From assembly GCA_037042915.1 (NCBI GenBank), contig CM073201.1, positions 2,170,001-2,234,000 on the forward strand: 64,000 nucleotides of DNA, given 5' to 3'. The stretch is from Auricularia sp. M13. Lineage: Eukaryota; Basidiomycota; Agaricomycetes; Auriculariales; Auriculariaceae. Position 1 is the stretch's first letter; every line of letters starts with the position of its first letter. The notes below the pieces were generated by a model. The model worked only from the letters and a program-made list of their open reading frames with translations. It ran no database searches and was not told the DNA's origin. Shown piece by piece: positions 1-12,200 of the stretch. A program made the position numbers and the translations under genes.

Positions 1-180
1 TTGCGCTGCGACTCGGGCGTGACGATCCAGTCCTCCTGCTTCGAAACGTCGAGCTGGATGCGGTTGACGAGCCGCTGGAGGTTGATTCTGTCGTGTGCGG
101 GATTCGTGTTCATGATGTCTGAAAGCAGGTGACGGAGTTTGTCCGCATGCGTCTCCTGGTCATCACACTCTTCTTTCTGA
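1..180 (-). CDS. partial protein, 5' part only, unrecognised
   Basis: On the minus strand an open frame runs off the left edge of the window. A plausible start is the ATG near 113 (MNTNPAHDRINLQRLVNRIQ...), directly after a possible acceptor (CTTTCAG); the same frame is also open further upstream, so the start could be in an earlier exon. The visible piece is charged and helical in character, with no recognisable motif. I do not recognise the family. Codon choice and the absence of stops suggest coding sequence, but only about 40-55 residues are visible, so confidence is low. Confidence 0.35.
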
Positions 181-348
181 ATACTACCTCTGAATCTCAA
201 TAACAAACTTCAGCACAGCGTCCTACTATTATCCGTACAGCCAGATATTTCTCGAGAAATTTATATCACTGCATACTGTACAAAGCAGAGAAACATCTTC
301 ATATTTGCCCAGCTCTAAGCGTCGCGTTTTGGACCGCCTACTTCGAAG
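181..348. other. short intergenic gap
   Basis: AT-richer spacer between the left-edge partial gene and the 3' end of the SDR pseudogene. No gene or clear signal seen. Confidence 0.5.
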
Positions 349-1524
349 TTACCGGACACTGTGACCTCCCTGCAAACAGGATCGGTATTCGGAACTCATA
401 GACGACGCTTGGACTTACATCGATCAGCAAGTCTGATCCTGTCATGAACGAGCCCTCGTCGCTGAGCAGCAACACTGCAGCACCTCTGCCCGACATCAGC
501 AACTCTGCGACCAGCGTTTGAGACGTCCCACCTAAACTCCCGAGGTCTGAAAGCCTCTTCATGATGTTGTGTGAAGGATACAACTCGCGGAGGTCGGGAT
601 TCAGTGCGAAGAACCGTTCCACCATATCCGCCAGGATGTAACCCGGAGAAAGCGTGTTGACCCTACGAATGGATGAAAATCAGTCGGAGATGCCTATCTT
701 CGCGATAATATGCTCTTCCACCTGATGCCATACTGCCCATTGCGAGGTTGCGGTCAAGCTGGACAACCGCTGGGAAGAGGTGAATTCCCATTTCCAAGGA
801 AGCTAAGCTTATTACCAGCTTTGGAGGCGTTATAAGCAGAGCTGGTTACACCCTATAGTTTGCTGTCAGCCGTGAAAATGGCAAGAAAAATGACTTACTT
901 GGTTTGCTATCGAGCCCGATACGCTCGCAATGAGGACAATACTGCCTGGTGTGCCTAACTTGACCATTTGCCTTGCGACGAGCCTGGGCGCTCATAAACA
1001 CACCGGTGATGTTGATTCCAAATATCTTCTCGACGTCCTTCTTTGCATACTCGAGAGCGCTCGCAGCGCCCGAGATGCCTGCGGCTGCAATCAGGCCGTC
1101 GATGCGTTTTCCTTCTGGACAATGTACCCGACAATGCGATGAAGCGCGTCTTGGTCGCGCGCGTCTGCCTGCGTGTACTCGAGCTGCCTTTGCTGTTCTC
1201 TCTCTGTACGGCCCGTAACGGGACGCGACCCGTTCGGAGTTAGAGGAGGGTTGCGCGAGCATGTCAAGAGCATGAACTGTGGCGGTCGTATCAATTTCGA
1301 TGTCCAACATAGTAAAGCCAAGTCATACCTCGTCCTCCGGATTCGATGATAGCTTCAGCTTGGGTAAGTCCTAGCCCTCCTGCCCCGCCAGTGATGACAA
1401 ACACTCGGGCCTTCAGGCTAAACTCTGCGAGCGACACCAACGGGGCCGCCCGACTTGTAATGAAACACCGCCGCCTGGGAACTGCGACTACCCCACGCAG
1501 CGCAGCGCGGGCTGGAAAGGACAT
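349..1524 (-). pseudogene. short-chain dehydrogenase pseudogene, left copy of a tandem pair
   Basis: This is a decayed paralog of the intact SDR gene to its right (2467-3652), in the same orientation. The exon plan is matched piece by piece: start (MSFPARAALRG...) at 1524, Rossmann motif TGGAGGLG in exon 1, an intron at 1277-1328 at the same phase as in the paralog, then VHALD, LIAAAG, INITGVFMSAQA, SAYNASK and a last exon of 21 nt ending DGGHSVR-stop. The frame breaks several times: the QLEYTQADARDQD segment lies in another frame, one extra base follows FMSAQA so that VARQMVKLGTPGSIVLIAS is shifted, and bases are lost near the GQYGIR block. No single reading yields a full enzyme. It is therefore a pseudogene unless several independent base errors are assumed. 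Confidence 0.85.
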
Positions 1525-2466
1525 GGTTGGTGGTGTGTAGACGGCGTCTGGAGCCGGTAAGAAACCCATCGACGGTCGCGATCGACACGGAGCAGCATCC
1601 AGCCGACAATTAAGAACGTCTTCTCCATTTCTGTCTTCTCCCAAAGAGACAGTCACGGGACGAGAGCAACATTCGCCGAGAACTACGATAAGATACCCTC
1701 ATCATGTCGTTCTTCCGTCTGGGCTCTCGTGGAGAAAAGAGATGCGTCTAGCCACTCGAACCCCAGCGCTTGTCGTTGAATATCAGATTTGGTGTCAAGC
1801 GGCGCAGAAGGTCTACAGAGCCCCAAACACGATGAACTGTGCGTTGAGTACCGCTTGCCGATCCTGTTGCACATGCAACAGCTCTCGATAGGGCCGTTGA
1901 CTCGGACGTGTGGCCATTGTAAAGCACTTCCCCAGAGGGGGACAAGAAATGAGCAGCAAGTTGGACGGAAGGGCAGCGTCGCAAATACCTCCGACACTTG
2001 TATTGAGACATCTACAACCAAACCACAAAGTTGTGGTAAACCCGGAGTAGGCGGCAGTTGGATTGTGGGTCCATGATTGTTGTTTGAGGCAAAAAAGAGG
2101 CACGCTTTCAAACCCAGTCACGCTCTCTCGAGCTCCCTCTTCGCCAGCCGACAAGCTAATAACGTATCACCGTAAACAACAGCGTTCACGCTGTATCAAG
2201 CCTGCTCTTGCTTGCTTGCCTCCGGGTTCTGGTTCATTGTTCCAACTTGAAAGCGGCCACTGTCTGGCCGCGTGCTTGCTAGTTGCTACTGGCGTGCCAC
2301 ATTGCTAGACTGGGCGCAAATCCTTGTGCTGGCCTTTTTTGCCTATCTGCGCTTATGCGGTCCCCTAATGATTCTTTGGCGGTCCACATACTATCCTGCA
2401 CATCGTACACATCGGCTGCAAATTTCCGCCTAATACCTTCTTGTCTCCTTGCGTCTTCTTCGAGGA
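1525..2466. other. intergenic region between the tandem SDR copies
   Basis: About 0.9 kb. Short open frames occur on both strands around 1683-2308, but none shows a domain, a conserved motif or a sensible exon plan. It contains the promoter side of the left SDR copy and the 3' side of the right copy. Nothing else could be supported. Confidence 0.5.
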
Positions 2467-3652
2467 TCACCAAGCGCGATGGCCGCCCTTTTTTGCGCAG
2501 GAGGTCAGTATGAAGAGCTCATCAAATTGACCCAACTCACATCGATGATCAAGTCGGACCCTGTCATAAACGAACTCGCGTCGCTCAGCATAAATACGGC
2601 AGCACCTCTGCTGGAAATTAGCCGCTCCTCAGCTTCCGTTAGGCCTTGACTCATACCTGAATTCCTTGGGGTACGAGAGCCTTCCCAAGGGATTGTGCGA
2701 CGAATACTCTGCGCGCTTTTCGGGCTGATCTGCCAGGACATTCTCCACCATGTCCGTCAGGATATACCCCGGAGAAAGCGTGTTGACCCTGCAATGCGAT
2801 GGGAGGTCTGAAGGAATGTGCAATGGCTACGGAAACCCTTACCGGATGCCATACGGCCCCCATTCCATTGCAAGGTTTCGGCCCATTTGGACCACGCCTG
2901 GAAAACGGTGAGTCCGCAAATTAGAGGGGAGCGAGCTAATTACCAGCTTTAGATGTATTGTACGCAGTGGACAACAAGCCCTGAACGATCTCAGCTACGT
3001 TCAGGCTCCCTAATGGTGCAACGAGCTACCCTATTTGCGATGGAGCCCGACATGCTTGCAATGAGGACGATACTGCCCGGCGTGCCCAGCTTCACCATCT
3101 GCTTCGCGACCGCCTGGGCGCTCATGAACACACCCGTGACATTGATTGCAAGCATCTCTGTGAAGTCCTTCTCCGTGTACTCGAGCGCGCTCGTGACCTG
3201 CAGGATGCCGGCGGCAGCAATGAGGCCGTCGATGCGCTTCTCCCTCTGGACAATGTGCTCTGCGATGCTGTGCAGCCCGTCCTGGTCGCGCACGTCGGTC
3301 TGGATATATTCCAGCTGCGTGCCCAGCTCGTCCTTTGCGCGGGAGGCGATCCGACCGAAGTCAGCGGAAGGCTTCTCAAGCCTGTCCAGTGCATAAACTG
3401 TGGCGTTCAATTCAGCTTCAGGAATTAGACTGGCTAATCGAGCTTCACACCTCGCCCGCCGGCCTCGAGGATAGCCACAGCTTGTGTAAGGCCGAGTCCT
3501 CGCCCACCTCCGGTAACGACGAAGACTCGGTCTTTCAAGCTGAACTCCGGAATCGACACTAAAGGCGCGGCCTGACTCGCCGGCTTGCTGAAACGACGAC
3601 GGCCGGGAACAGCGACTGCTCTGCGCAACGCTGGACGGGCTAGAAAGGACAT
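2467..3652 (-). CDS. short-chain dehydrogenase/reductase, intact copy
   Basis: NAD(P)-dependent oxidoreductase of the classical SDR family. It probably reduces or oxidises a sugar or polyol (arabinitol/sorbose-reductase-like), but the substrate cannot be read from sequence. Seven exons join in frame: 3451-3652, 3030-3397, 2944-2980, 2843-2897, 2657-2788, 2541-2607 and 2467-2487, giving 293 aa, normal for the family. Visible motifs are the cofactor loop TGGGRGLG, the LIAAAG strand, the catalytic Ser in SIVLIASMSG, the YNTSK catalytic Tyr-Lys pair, the PGYILTDM segment and the C-terminal GSDLIIDGG. The basic N-terminus (MSFLARPALRRAVAVPGRRR) resembles a mitochondrial targeting peptide (inference). 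Introns are 46-54 nt. The left neighbour is its frameshifted paralog. Confidence 0.93.
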
Positions 3653-4038
3653 GGTCGTGGAAGAGAGGCGGGTCACTCTTAGCCGGATAGAACCCAGGAG
3701 CATCGACGGCGCGCTCGGTCTCCCGACAATTCAGTATCCCGTCTTCTCGAACTCCTTTCCCCCGGATTAGCTGACTGCATCCGCGTTCATCAGGTGACCT
3801 CACATATTATCATTTCCTTGCATTTGTTTCGCGTGTGATATCTTTGACGATGGATTGTGCGCCAAAGGATAACACGATTCTGTTGATGCTGACTTCCAGC
3901 GTCACGTTTTCAAACCCAGCTCAAGTCTCTTTCCCAGATCTTCCCATCTGAAACGCTCAAAACAATGGGGCTTGGTACAACGCACAGGATGATACACAGC
4001 AAGTACAGCAAGAAAGCACCAGGATCATTGACCATGAA
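3653..4038. other. intergenic region
   Basis: Holds the promoter side of the intact SDR gene and the 3' flank of the FAD oxidoreductase, both on the minus strand. No further gene seen. Confidence 0.5.
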
Positions 4039-5814
4039 TTAAGCGCCGGGGACTCTGGTTTCGGAGAGCAGCTTTTCCGCCTTGGCCTTTTTCCACCTCT
4101 TTTGCGTGATGATGAGCGGCTCCGGCAGCCACTCTCGAACATTGTGCTCAGCCTCCTTGCCCAAGATCATATACGCAACTGCGCGACCCGAGAGCAGAGC
4201 AGCGCTCATTCCGTCGCCTGAGTAGCCTGCCGCAATCCATTCGCCAGGTTCGACGGTCAGGTCCCTGCTCTTCCCGCTGGCACGCTTAGGCGCGGGCCTC
4301 TCTGCGACTTTCGGTGGCACGCGTCCGACCCAGGGATGGCCGTCAGCGCTGACGCTCAAAATGCCAGTCCAAGCTGCCTTAACGCGTCCAGCGCTCCAGC
4401 CGTCCTCGACCTCCTCCGCGGCTTCCTGATCGTCAACGTACTCCTCCGGGCCCCAGTTGCGCTCGCCAAACAGCGTTGGCAGCGCTCCGCCGAGATACGC
4501 AGACACCACCCCGTCGATGCTGGAATCGTCGACTCGAGCGACCTCGCCCACGCCGTCCTCGACGTGTATGAACCCGCCGCCAAACAGCAGCTCGCCTGCA
4601 TAACCCTCGGCGTCTGTGGGCAGCTGCGTCAGATAGTCGTAGCCGCGCGCATGGTACATAAGCCACGAGCGTCCGCCGTCCCCCGTGCTAAGGGAGCTGT
4701 CACGTCCAGCGCGTTGAGCAGTGCACGTGGCGCGCGCCGGGATGATCTTGCCGCGCATCTTTGGGAGGAGATGCGAGGTGTGCGCATTCGTGGCGTGCAC
4801 TACGTGTGGGGTGCGAACTTGGCCGCGCTGAGTATGCAACGTGTATACGCAAGAAGAAGATGCAGACGGCGGGGAGATGAGAGTGCACGGCGTGTGAGTA
4901 CAGAGGGAGAATCTGCGTATGGTGAGTGGCCATTCTGCTATCCGATGGTTGACTTACGAGTCATTGTATTCTGTTAGTAGACGTTTCCAGACGGCCGTGA
5001 CGAGCTTGTACGGGTGCAACGCTGCCGCAGGACCTACGATGACTCCCTGGCAATGGTCTGCAAGGTGGAATTTCTGGGATCCATAAGCTCCACGCTTTCC
5101 ATATACGAACCGGCATACACCCACACTTCGCGCCTCATAGCCCTCGTACAGCTTATGCCGACTCGATTCCTCAGGACAATCATGCTGCCATTCTTCAAAT
5201 CGCTTGCGGTACTCCTGGAACACGTCGGCGCTGAAATGCACATCGAGGCTTTCGACCTCGCGAGCCCCACTGGACTCGAGCACGCCTTCCTCCGCGGCGA
5301 TCTTGATCGTTTCGGACAGGTGCATCTGCCTAAAGCGCGTAATTTGCTTCGCCACGGACTTGCCGAACTTGCGCTTTATGATGCCGTACTCCTCGTACAG
5401 ATACGGTCTGCATGCGCACGAGAATGAGCATTCTCGTTCTTTGGCCGGCACTAGTATTCGACGTTGCACGCACTTGATATGCCCACCGTTCCGCCCGGTC
5501 GCGCCGCCACACGCGTCGCGCGCGTCGAGGACGACGACCGTAATGCCCGGCTGCTCCGCAAGAAGGGTACGCGCGACGCTGACGGCTGTGATGCCCGACC
5601 CGACGATTACGACGTCTGCGTACTCGGGCTGCTCGTTCGGGGTGCCGGGCAGCTGCGCGGGCGGGTGCATCCAGAACGACCGTGTGGGGTTGGGCACCGG
5701 GATGCCGGGGTCGGCCTGTACACGCGCCTTGACGCGGTTGTAGCGCTCGATCACGACGCGGAGCTCAGCGAAGAGCGTGCGAATGCCGCCCATGGTGCTC
5801 TGCAGTACGCCCAT
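4039..5814 (-). CDS. FAD-dependent oxidoreductase (DAO fold)
   Basis: Flavoenzyme of the D-amino-acid-oxidase-like family (FAD dependent oxidoreductase domain), likely oxidising an amine or amino acid; the substrate is unknown. Exons: 5474-5814, about 5121-5407, about 4958-5057, and 4039-4912, totalling 533 aa if the third boundary is right. The dinucleotide-binding motif is VVIVGSGITA near residue 70, followed by the typical ARDACGGATGRNGGH stretch. Later come GPAAALHPYKLV, VVHATNAHTSHLLP and, near the C-terminus, WTGILSVSADGHPWVG and AAGYSGDGMSAALLSGRAVA, the usual FAD-closing segment. The intron near 5058-5120 has two workable splice pairs (45 or 63 nt); the 63-nt choice is used here. Start taken at the ATG preceding an acidic/basic leader with no obvious signal peptide. 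Confidence 0.88.
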
Positions 5815-6334
5815 GTCTCGAGATTTCTGCTGGCTGGGATGGGTGGGCGGACGATAAGAGCCTGGGGTGCGGACGCGGGGAAGATAAGACGGCGTCTACG
5901 GGGCGTAGAGATACTGGAGGCTTTCTACTCTTTGCTGACGCCGTTGGTTACTCGGTATGGCACGGTCGTACGACCAGGTGACCAGGGTCGCTTGCAAATC
6001 CGAGCCTTCAGCAGCCCGCTCAGTTGTCTGGCGCTGCTGGGACACCTCTTGGCGCCGTTGTCAGTTATGTCCGATCTCGGGCGCATGAGAGAAGCACATG
6101 CACTGTGCACGACTCTGGATTGGAGCTCAATCAGGATCCTTCCGGGTGAGGTTCCGTGGGTGTGGCGCTGCCTGCGGTGCCGTGGCTGCGGCGCCGAGCT
6201 GCGGAGCTTACGACTCCGCCACGTCCTCGCAACTTGTCCTTGTACTTGACCTATAAAGCACCAGAATGGCCATGGATGTACGTCCCAATTAACAAGCAGC
6301 GCCTCCCGCACCCACTTACCCTATCATTCCTGCT
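5815..6334. promoter_or_regulatory. divergent promoter region
   Basis: Spacer between the minus-strand FAD oxidoreductase and the plus-strand BRI3-like gene. It includes a TATAAA at 6252-6257, 78 bp before the latter's ATG. No other element recognised. Confidence 0.5.
6252..6257 (+). promoter_or_regulatory. TATA box of the BRI3-like gene
   Basis: TATAAA placed 78 bp upstream of the ATG at 6335. Position and sequence fit a core promoter; function not shown. Confidence 0.45.
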
Positions 6335-6855
6335 ATGTCGCCACCTGCCATGTCCCAACTACCCGCGCAGGACTCCAATGCGTTCCCGCCCGCGTACGAG
6401 AGCATCGTCGGGAACGACGACGGCGACACGAAGCCCCCGCATGGCAACAAGCCCGGCCAGGCTGCGCAGCCCATCGCCCAGCAGCCGCTCGCGGTGCAGG
6501 GCCCCATGTCGACTGCTGTCGCGGGGCCGTCAAACGCGGCGGCACCGGTACACTACTACCAGAACCCCTGGACGGGCGAGCAGGTCGCCATCCTTCCTGC
6601 CGCCTGACCACCCGGAGATGGTCTGTCTCCAGGAGGGCCGCCATATTACCAAGAACACCTTGGTATCGTTGGTGCGTACGATCGTCTCGTGCACTTTGGA
6701 TGCAGGACTCACGCAAGCATGCAGGCGTCCTCGCGGCTGTGTTCTGGTTCCCGCTCGGCATTGCGCTCTGCATGCTTGACCGCCACCTCAAGTGCACTCG
6801 TTGTGGGCGCATCCTCGAGGATGGCGTTACGTGCAGCTTCACGCCTTGTCAATAA
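6335..6855 (+). CDS. BRI3/LITAF-like small membrane protein, frame disturbed
   Basis: Small protein with a Pro/Gln-rich N-terminal half and a C-terminal membrane-and-zinc-type segment. The end reads GVLAAVFWFPLGIALCMLD followed by LKCTRCGRILEDGV, with paired CxxC-like cysteines typical of brain-protein-I3/LITAF-like fungal proteins. Two exons (6335-6671, 6725-6855; intron 53 nt). As given, the frame is broken twice: one extra base near 6589, after WTGEQVA, shifts the conserved FLPPDHPEMVCLQEGRHITK block, and one missing base near 6664 restores the frame before GIVG. The net length stays a multiple of three (about 155 aa). This may be an assembly error or a real lesion. The alternative start at 6350 (MSQLPAQ) is also possible. 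Confidence 0.7.
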
Positions 6856-7285
6856 TTTTGGTGGTTCATACAACGATGGACTTGTATCTTTCCCCATTCA
6901 CGACTTCATCATACAAATACATGACTTGTTGCTGTACAGTTATCCTGTGCGTGAGTGCGCGGGTGCATGGCTGATTCTGAGTGAGCCACCGTAACTTCTC
7001 TCCATTTTCTTAGTCTGACAGAGATGTCAGTATCGTCCGTTGCGTCCAGGCTCGTATCGACTGAGCGAATGGACTGCAGTCGATGACCATCGTGATCGGA
7101 CGCGCACACCATGTCCATGATAGACGCGCGGCTGAGCTGGAAACCCCAAGCATGCTCGCAGGCCACCTCAACGCTAGCTTTTCTACCAGGCTTCTTGTAG
7201 CTACGTCGGACTGATGACACCAGGGCTTTCTCCAATGTTTGTAGCCACAGTCATAGCCCCGGATCGTCGCCTGCGTGGCTGTGAA
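6856..7285. other. intergenic region
   Basis: 3' flank of the BRI3-like gene up to the CACTA element. No gene supported. Confidence 0.5.
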
Positions 7286-8567
7286 CACTGTGGGGGGAGC
7301 ACCGGCTGCTGACCAGCCGCCAAACGGCTGGAAACGCACAAACAGCAGTTCACCTGCTACTTTTGGCGCCGGCTGATTTCCGGCTGGTTTTGTAGGCTGC
7401 TGAAAACGAGTCGGACGCCGCATGATTTTCAAACCACATACAAAACCTCCAGAAATATATAAGAGACATGGCCTATGACTCGTTTTGAGCGAAATGATAG
7501 GCCTCTGAGTACCAACACATGCTGCTCGGTCTGCGAAACAGCAAAGACATGTTGACCCGGCTGAATGGCCGGCATCACATCACGGACTCTACTTTCGGAG
7601 TCCGACCCAACCGCTTTGCCCTGCTCGGCACCCAGCCCACTCGTGCGTTGCCCGCAACGCTTACCTGGCGCTGTTGTGCCTAGCCAATACAGCGCAGCAT
7701 TGCAGTCGGTCTCACGGCTGGCCCCCGTGCGCTTGACTGCAATGCTGCGCTGTCTCCGCGCTGTCGGCCCAGTCCAATGACCTCCCAATTTTCAGCAGAG
7801 CTCTAGAGCTCGCCGCGGCTCTCCAGCGCTCTCCGACTCTTGTCCTGTATAGCCTCTGTCTTCAGCCTGCATTTTGTACTTGCTGACAGTTTCTGCGCAG
7901 TCTTCTCGTCCGTTCATCCCTTGCCGGCGTCGCAGGCCCAGTAAGCACTAGCCCTTCCGTCGAAGTGCAATTCATGACCCTGCTTTTCCAGCTCCACATG
8001 GCGCATTCGGTACAATGCCCATGATGATCGTGGGGCGACCGTGTCTGTCCCTGAGAAGAACGCAGTATCGCCAGCTTCGCTATCCACCTTGTAAGGTCAG
8101 TGCTTCTATCTGAGTGTCCCACTTATGCTGACGTTGAGGCAGTTTTCTTCATCCTTCGTTACACTTGCACCGCGGCCGTGGATGCCAGTGAGCGCGCTGG
8201 ACGCAGATCGCAGCCCGGGCTCGAGCGTGTGCGGCCCACGGGTAGTACATCGGCATTGTACATACATAGTGTCCGCCATGCAGTAATATACTACATTCAC
8301 CACTATATTTGCTTAATCTGCCTGCGCCCGTAAATTGGCTGAAATGAGCATTTCCAGCCGCCAAACTGCGGCAAACCAGCAGGACTAGAAAATGCAACAC
8401 TGTCTGATTTGTTTCATTTTCCGTCTGATAATTCACCGGCAGAAACCAGCAGCCCACCTGCTACAATGCAGTAGATTTAGCTGAAAACAAGCCGGGTGCC
8501 AATTAGGAACCAGCACGGCGACGGCTGGTTTGCCGTATGCTGACCAGCCGGTTCTGCCCCCACAGTG
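7286..8567. mobile_element. non-autonomous CACTA-type DNA transposon
   Basis: A 1,282-bp element bounded by inverted ends: left CACTGTGGGGGGAGCACCGG, right end (read on the other strand) CACTGTGGGGGCAGAACCGG. Direct 3-bp duplications GAA flank it (7283-7285 and 8568-8570), as expected for CACTA/EnSpm elements. Both ends carry clustered subterminal motifs (CAGCCG, CCAGC, GGCTGGTTT) at about 7300-7400 and 8340-8560. The interior has no transposase-like frame, so it would depend on a transposase encoded elsewhere. Confidence 0.85.
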
Positions 8568-9208
8568 GAAGATCTCTCGGTCAGTGAAAACGCGCTTTCA
8601 AACACAGCTGTATCCTCCTCACTATCCCCATTCTGCTTATGTCCGTCAGGACCATGCCATTGCGCATGTGAAAGACAAAAGGAACGCACAAGTAATCAGG
8701 GAGCTTCGCGGCGGGACACTCTGAATGAAATCGTCTTTCAGCCGAGAGAACGAAGGCTTCCTTCGTCTTGGCCTCCTGTGATTCAGACCATGAGATGGTA
8801 GCTGAATCAATTTCGTTGCATATGAGCAAGTGCTGTTGATGGAATATGGGTGGGGTCTGGACGGCCATTGAAGCACAAGGACATGCTGAATCGCGTCAGG
8901 TCCGCAGCTGTGATTTGCTCCTGAGGCTCGGCGCGCCGCGCCATGGCTGTCTCACATGCCGTGAACGTATAGCTCATGCTCTCGATACAAGCCCCTCGCG
9001 CGCACTGCGCAAGCACAGCGCGTCTTCTGCTCTCAGCGCGTGTGCCTTGAGCGCTCCATCGGCGCTTGCAAGCACATCGTCGGGGCTGTTCCGGCCTAGT
9101 TCCGGGCCTCCGAGGGGCGATCGCAGCCTAAACTTGGATTGCTGAAAGATCCAACTCAGCCGACCACGTGAGGCTTGCTACGTCTTTCCTCGACGCCCAC
9201 CATCCACT
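8568..9208. other. intergenic region, upstream of the glucanase
   Basis: About 0.64 kb including the promoter of the exo-glucanase gene. Small open frames here show no family features. Confidence 0.5.
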
Positions 9209-12200
9209 ATGGACCAACCGGGCGCGTCTAGCACATCATACCAGCCCGTCGCGACCAACGACGAGCACGGCAGCCCCGTTCCTGGCTTTGCAGGCGTGGG
9301 GGCCGGCTTCCGCCAGTCGCCTCCGCTGGCCCCGCCGTCGCCGCACCCGTCCATGTACGGCGAGCCGCACAGCCCATACGAGCAGAGCGCGTACCTCGAG
9401 CCCTCGCACCCGTCCCAGGCCCCGTATGCCGCGCCCGTAGGCGCACGGACGCCGTCCATGTACAGTCCAGAACCCTCGCCTGCCCCTGGCTTCAACCCGT
9501 ATCACGGCCAGCAGCCACCGCAACAGGCATACTACGACGAACCGCACGCCCTTCCTCCCGCAGCTGTTGCGGCTGAGCCCATCGCCACGTACGAGCCGTC
9601 TGAGAAAACGCCGTACCTGCGCGCCTACGAGCGCAGAAGGAAGCGCGCCTGGTGCTTTTTCCTCTCGCTGCTCGTGATCATCGCGATTATCCTCGCCGTC
9701 GTCCTGCCCGTCTACTTTGTCGTCATCAGGCCCAAGAACAACAGCAGCAGAGGCTCGGCGAAGCCCAGCGACACGCCCAAGCCCACAAGCCCGGCCACCG
9801 GCGACTCGTCTTCTGGCGGGCAGACAGGCACCGACCCCAATGGCAACACGTTCATCATCGGCATCGACGGCACCACAGTCAAGACTGCGGATGGCAAGTC
9901 GTTCGTGTACAGGAATCAGTTCGGCGGGTACTTTATTCAGGACTCAAAGAATCCGTACAACTCGGGCGCGCGCGCCAATAGCTGGACGCCGCCGCTCAAC
10001 GAGTCTTGGCGCTGGGGCACAGACAAAGTTCGCGGGTTCGTCGTACCTTCCGATTCTCCGTCTGCTCGCACGCAATTGACGTCTTCGTGCATCTAGTGTC
10101 AACCTCGGGTAAGTGGACGGTGGCACCGTCCCCGACGGTTTCTGATGACGGTTCCCCGTCTTTTCCAGCGGGTGGTTGGTTCCAGAGCCTTTCGTGCGTC
10201 ACGCCTGCCCAACGCCTCCTACGCGTGGTCTAAATCCGCGTCCTGTTGCGTTTATAGATTGCGCCGGCTCTCTACCAGAAATATCTGTCCACCGGCACCA
10301 TTACCGGCGACGAATGGACGCTTTCGCAAGCAATGGCAGCCGATGCGGCTTCGGGAGGTCTGAACCAAATGGAAGACCATTACAAGACCTTCATCGTGCG
10401 TCCCATCCTGATCTAAGCACTTTATATCGAGGTCTGCTAACACCGAGGCGGTTTGCTATGTTAGACGGAAGAGGACTTTGCGCAGATCGCAGGCGCTGGA
10501 CTCAACTACGTGCGCCTCCCCATGCCGTTTTGGGCGGTTGAGACGTGGCCGGGCGAGCCGTTCCTCGAGCGCACGAGCTGGACGTATGTTGTCCAGGCTC
10601 TGGAGTGGGCTCGCAAGTACGGCCTTCGCGTCAATCTGGACGTGCACACCATGCCAGGTTAGTAGCCCTTCCGACCCTTGCCTCGGCAGCGACCCTGCTG
10701 CACAGGCCGACAACTGCGGTAAACGCGTGTCGAACCCCTGCTGCGTCACGATCTTTCCGTATCGAGCTTGACGGGACCCAAGTGCTAATAGCAACACCAC
10801 AACAGGCGCGCAAAACCCTTGGAACCATTCCGGTCGCGGTGGCCAAGTCAACTTCCTCAACGGTGTCATGGGCTATGCGAACGTTCAGCGCGGCCTGGGA
10901 TATATTCGCTATATTGCGGAATTCATTTCTCAACCACAGTGAGTATTTCAGTCAGAACCTGTCATAATAGTGCTATTCTCGGGCTACAATGCCAAAGTTG
11001 TGTGCCCGTACTGATGCAATTGTGTAGGTATGCTAATGTTGTCACTATGTTCGGTATCGGTGCGCCCGGTCATGCTCTCGGTCGAAGAAATAGACTGATA
11101 GCGGCCTAGTGAATGAACCCACCGCCGACGTCGATGCGCTGCAAAACTTGTGTGTTCAGTCCCGTTGATTATTATCCATGCTGCTAATACCGCTGGAATA
11201 TAGCTATTTACACGCGCACGACATGATTCGTTCGATCACCGGCTTTGGCGAAGGCAAGGGACCGTACATCAGCATACATGATCAATTCCTGGGTCCTGGC
11301 CGTTGGGCAGGCTTCGCTGCTGGCGCGTATGTGGCTGCTCTGCTCTCTACCGACCAATCTGCTAACTATCCTGCAGCGACCGCATGGCGCTGGAACAACA
11401 CCCGTACTTTGCCTTTGGCGCAGGTAACGCGCCAGACATCACTCCATACATCGCTCGTCCCTGCACGCAATGGGGTCCAGGGCTTCGTGCCAGCCAGAAC
11501 GCGTTCGGTGTTACGACTGCTGGCGAATGGAGCCTTGGGTTTAACGTGCGTTGCGCAGGGTTGTGTGGAATCCGTTGGTGGGTGCTGAGGGTATCGCAGG
11601 ATTGCGGCTATTTGATCAACGGCATTGGAGACGCGCATGCGACGACCGACTGTGAGCCTTGGGACGACTATCAAAATTACGACGCAACACGGAAACAGCA
11701 ACTCAAGCAGTTTGCCATGGCCCAGATGGACGCGCTTCCTGTGAGCTCACAATCGCACTGTGCGCAATGTGGCGTTGCTGAACTTTGCTCGTTCTAGCAC
11801 TGGTTCTTCTGGACATGGGTCAGCATCTTCGACACCTTCAATTGTTTACGTGTTGTCTAATCGATTTCGCAGAAAATCGGGGCGGATGAAAGCGGCGCAG
11901 TCAGAGCGCCTCTGTGGTCATATTCGCTCGGCCTGCAAAATGGTTGGATCCCCACAGACCCGCGCGAGGCAGAAGGAACTTGCGAGGAGCTTGGTCAGCC
12001 ACTGCCTGCCACTGCTGCATACGAGCCGTGGCAGACGGGCGGTGCGGGCGCAGGGACACTGCAAGGCGCCGAGGCCGTGTGGCCGCCGACGAGCATCCCC
12101 GGCGTGGCTGCGGTGACAGGTTGGCCGTCGTACACGGCGTCCGCACCCGTCATCACCATGCCCGGCCTCGGCGCTGGCGCGGACGGATGGCTTAACGATA

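Noticed and set aside
1-180. SNARE-like identity for the left-edge fragment
   Set aside because: Too short, with no heptad register or family motif that could be defended.
1683-2308. Overlapping frames of 60-140 aa on both strands between the SDR copies
   Set aside because: No domain, no biased codon use and each is matched by an equally long frame on the opposite strand.
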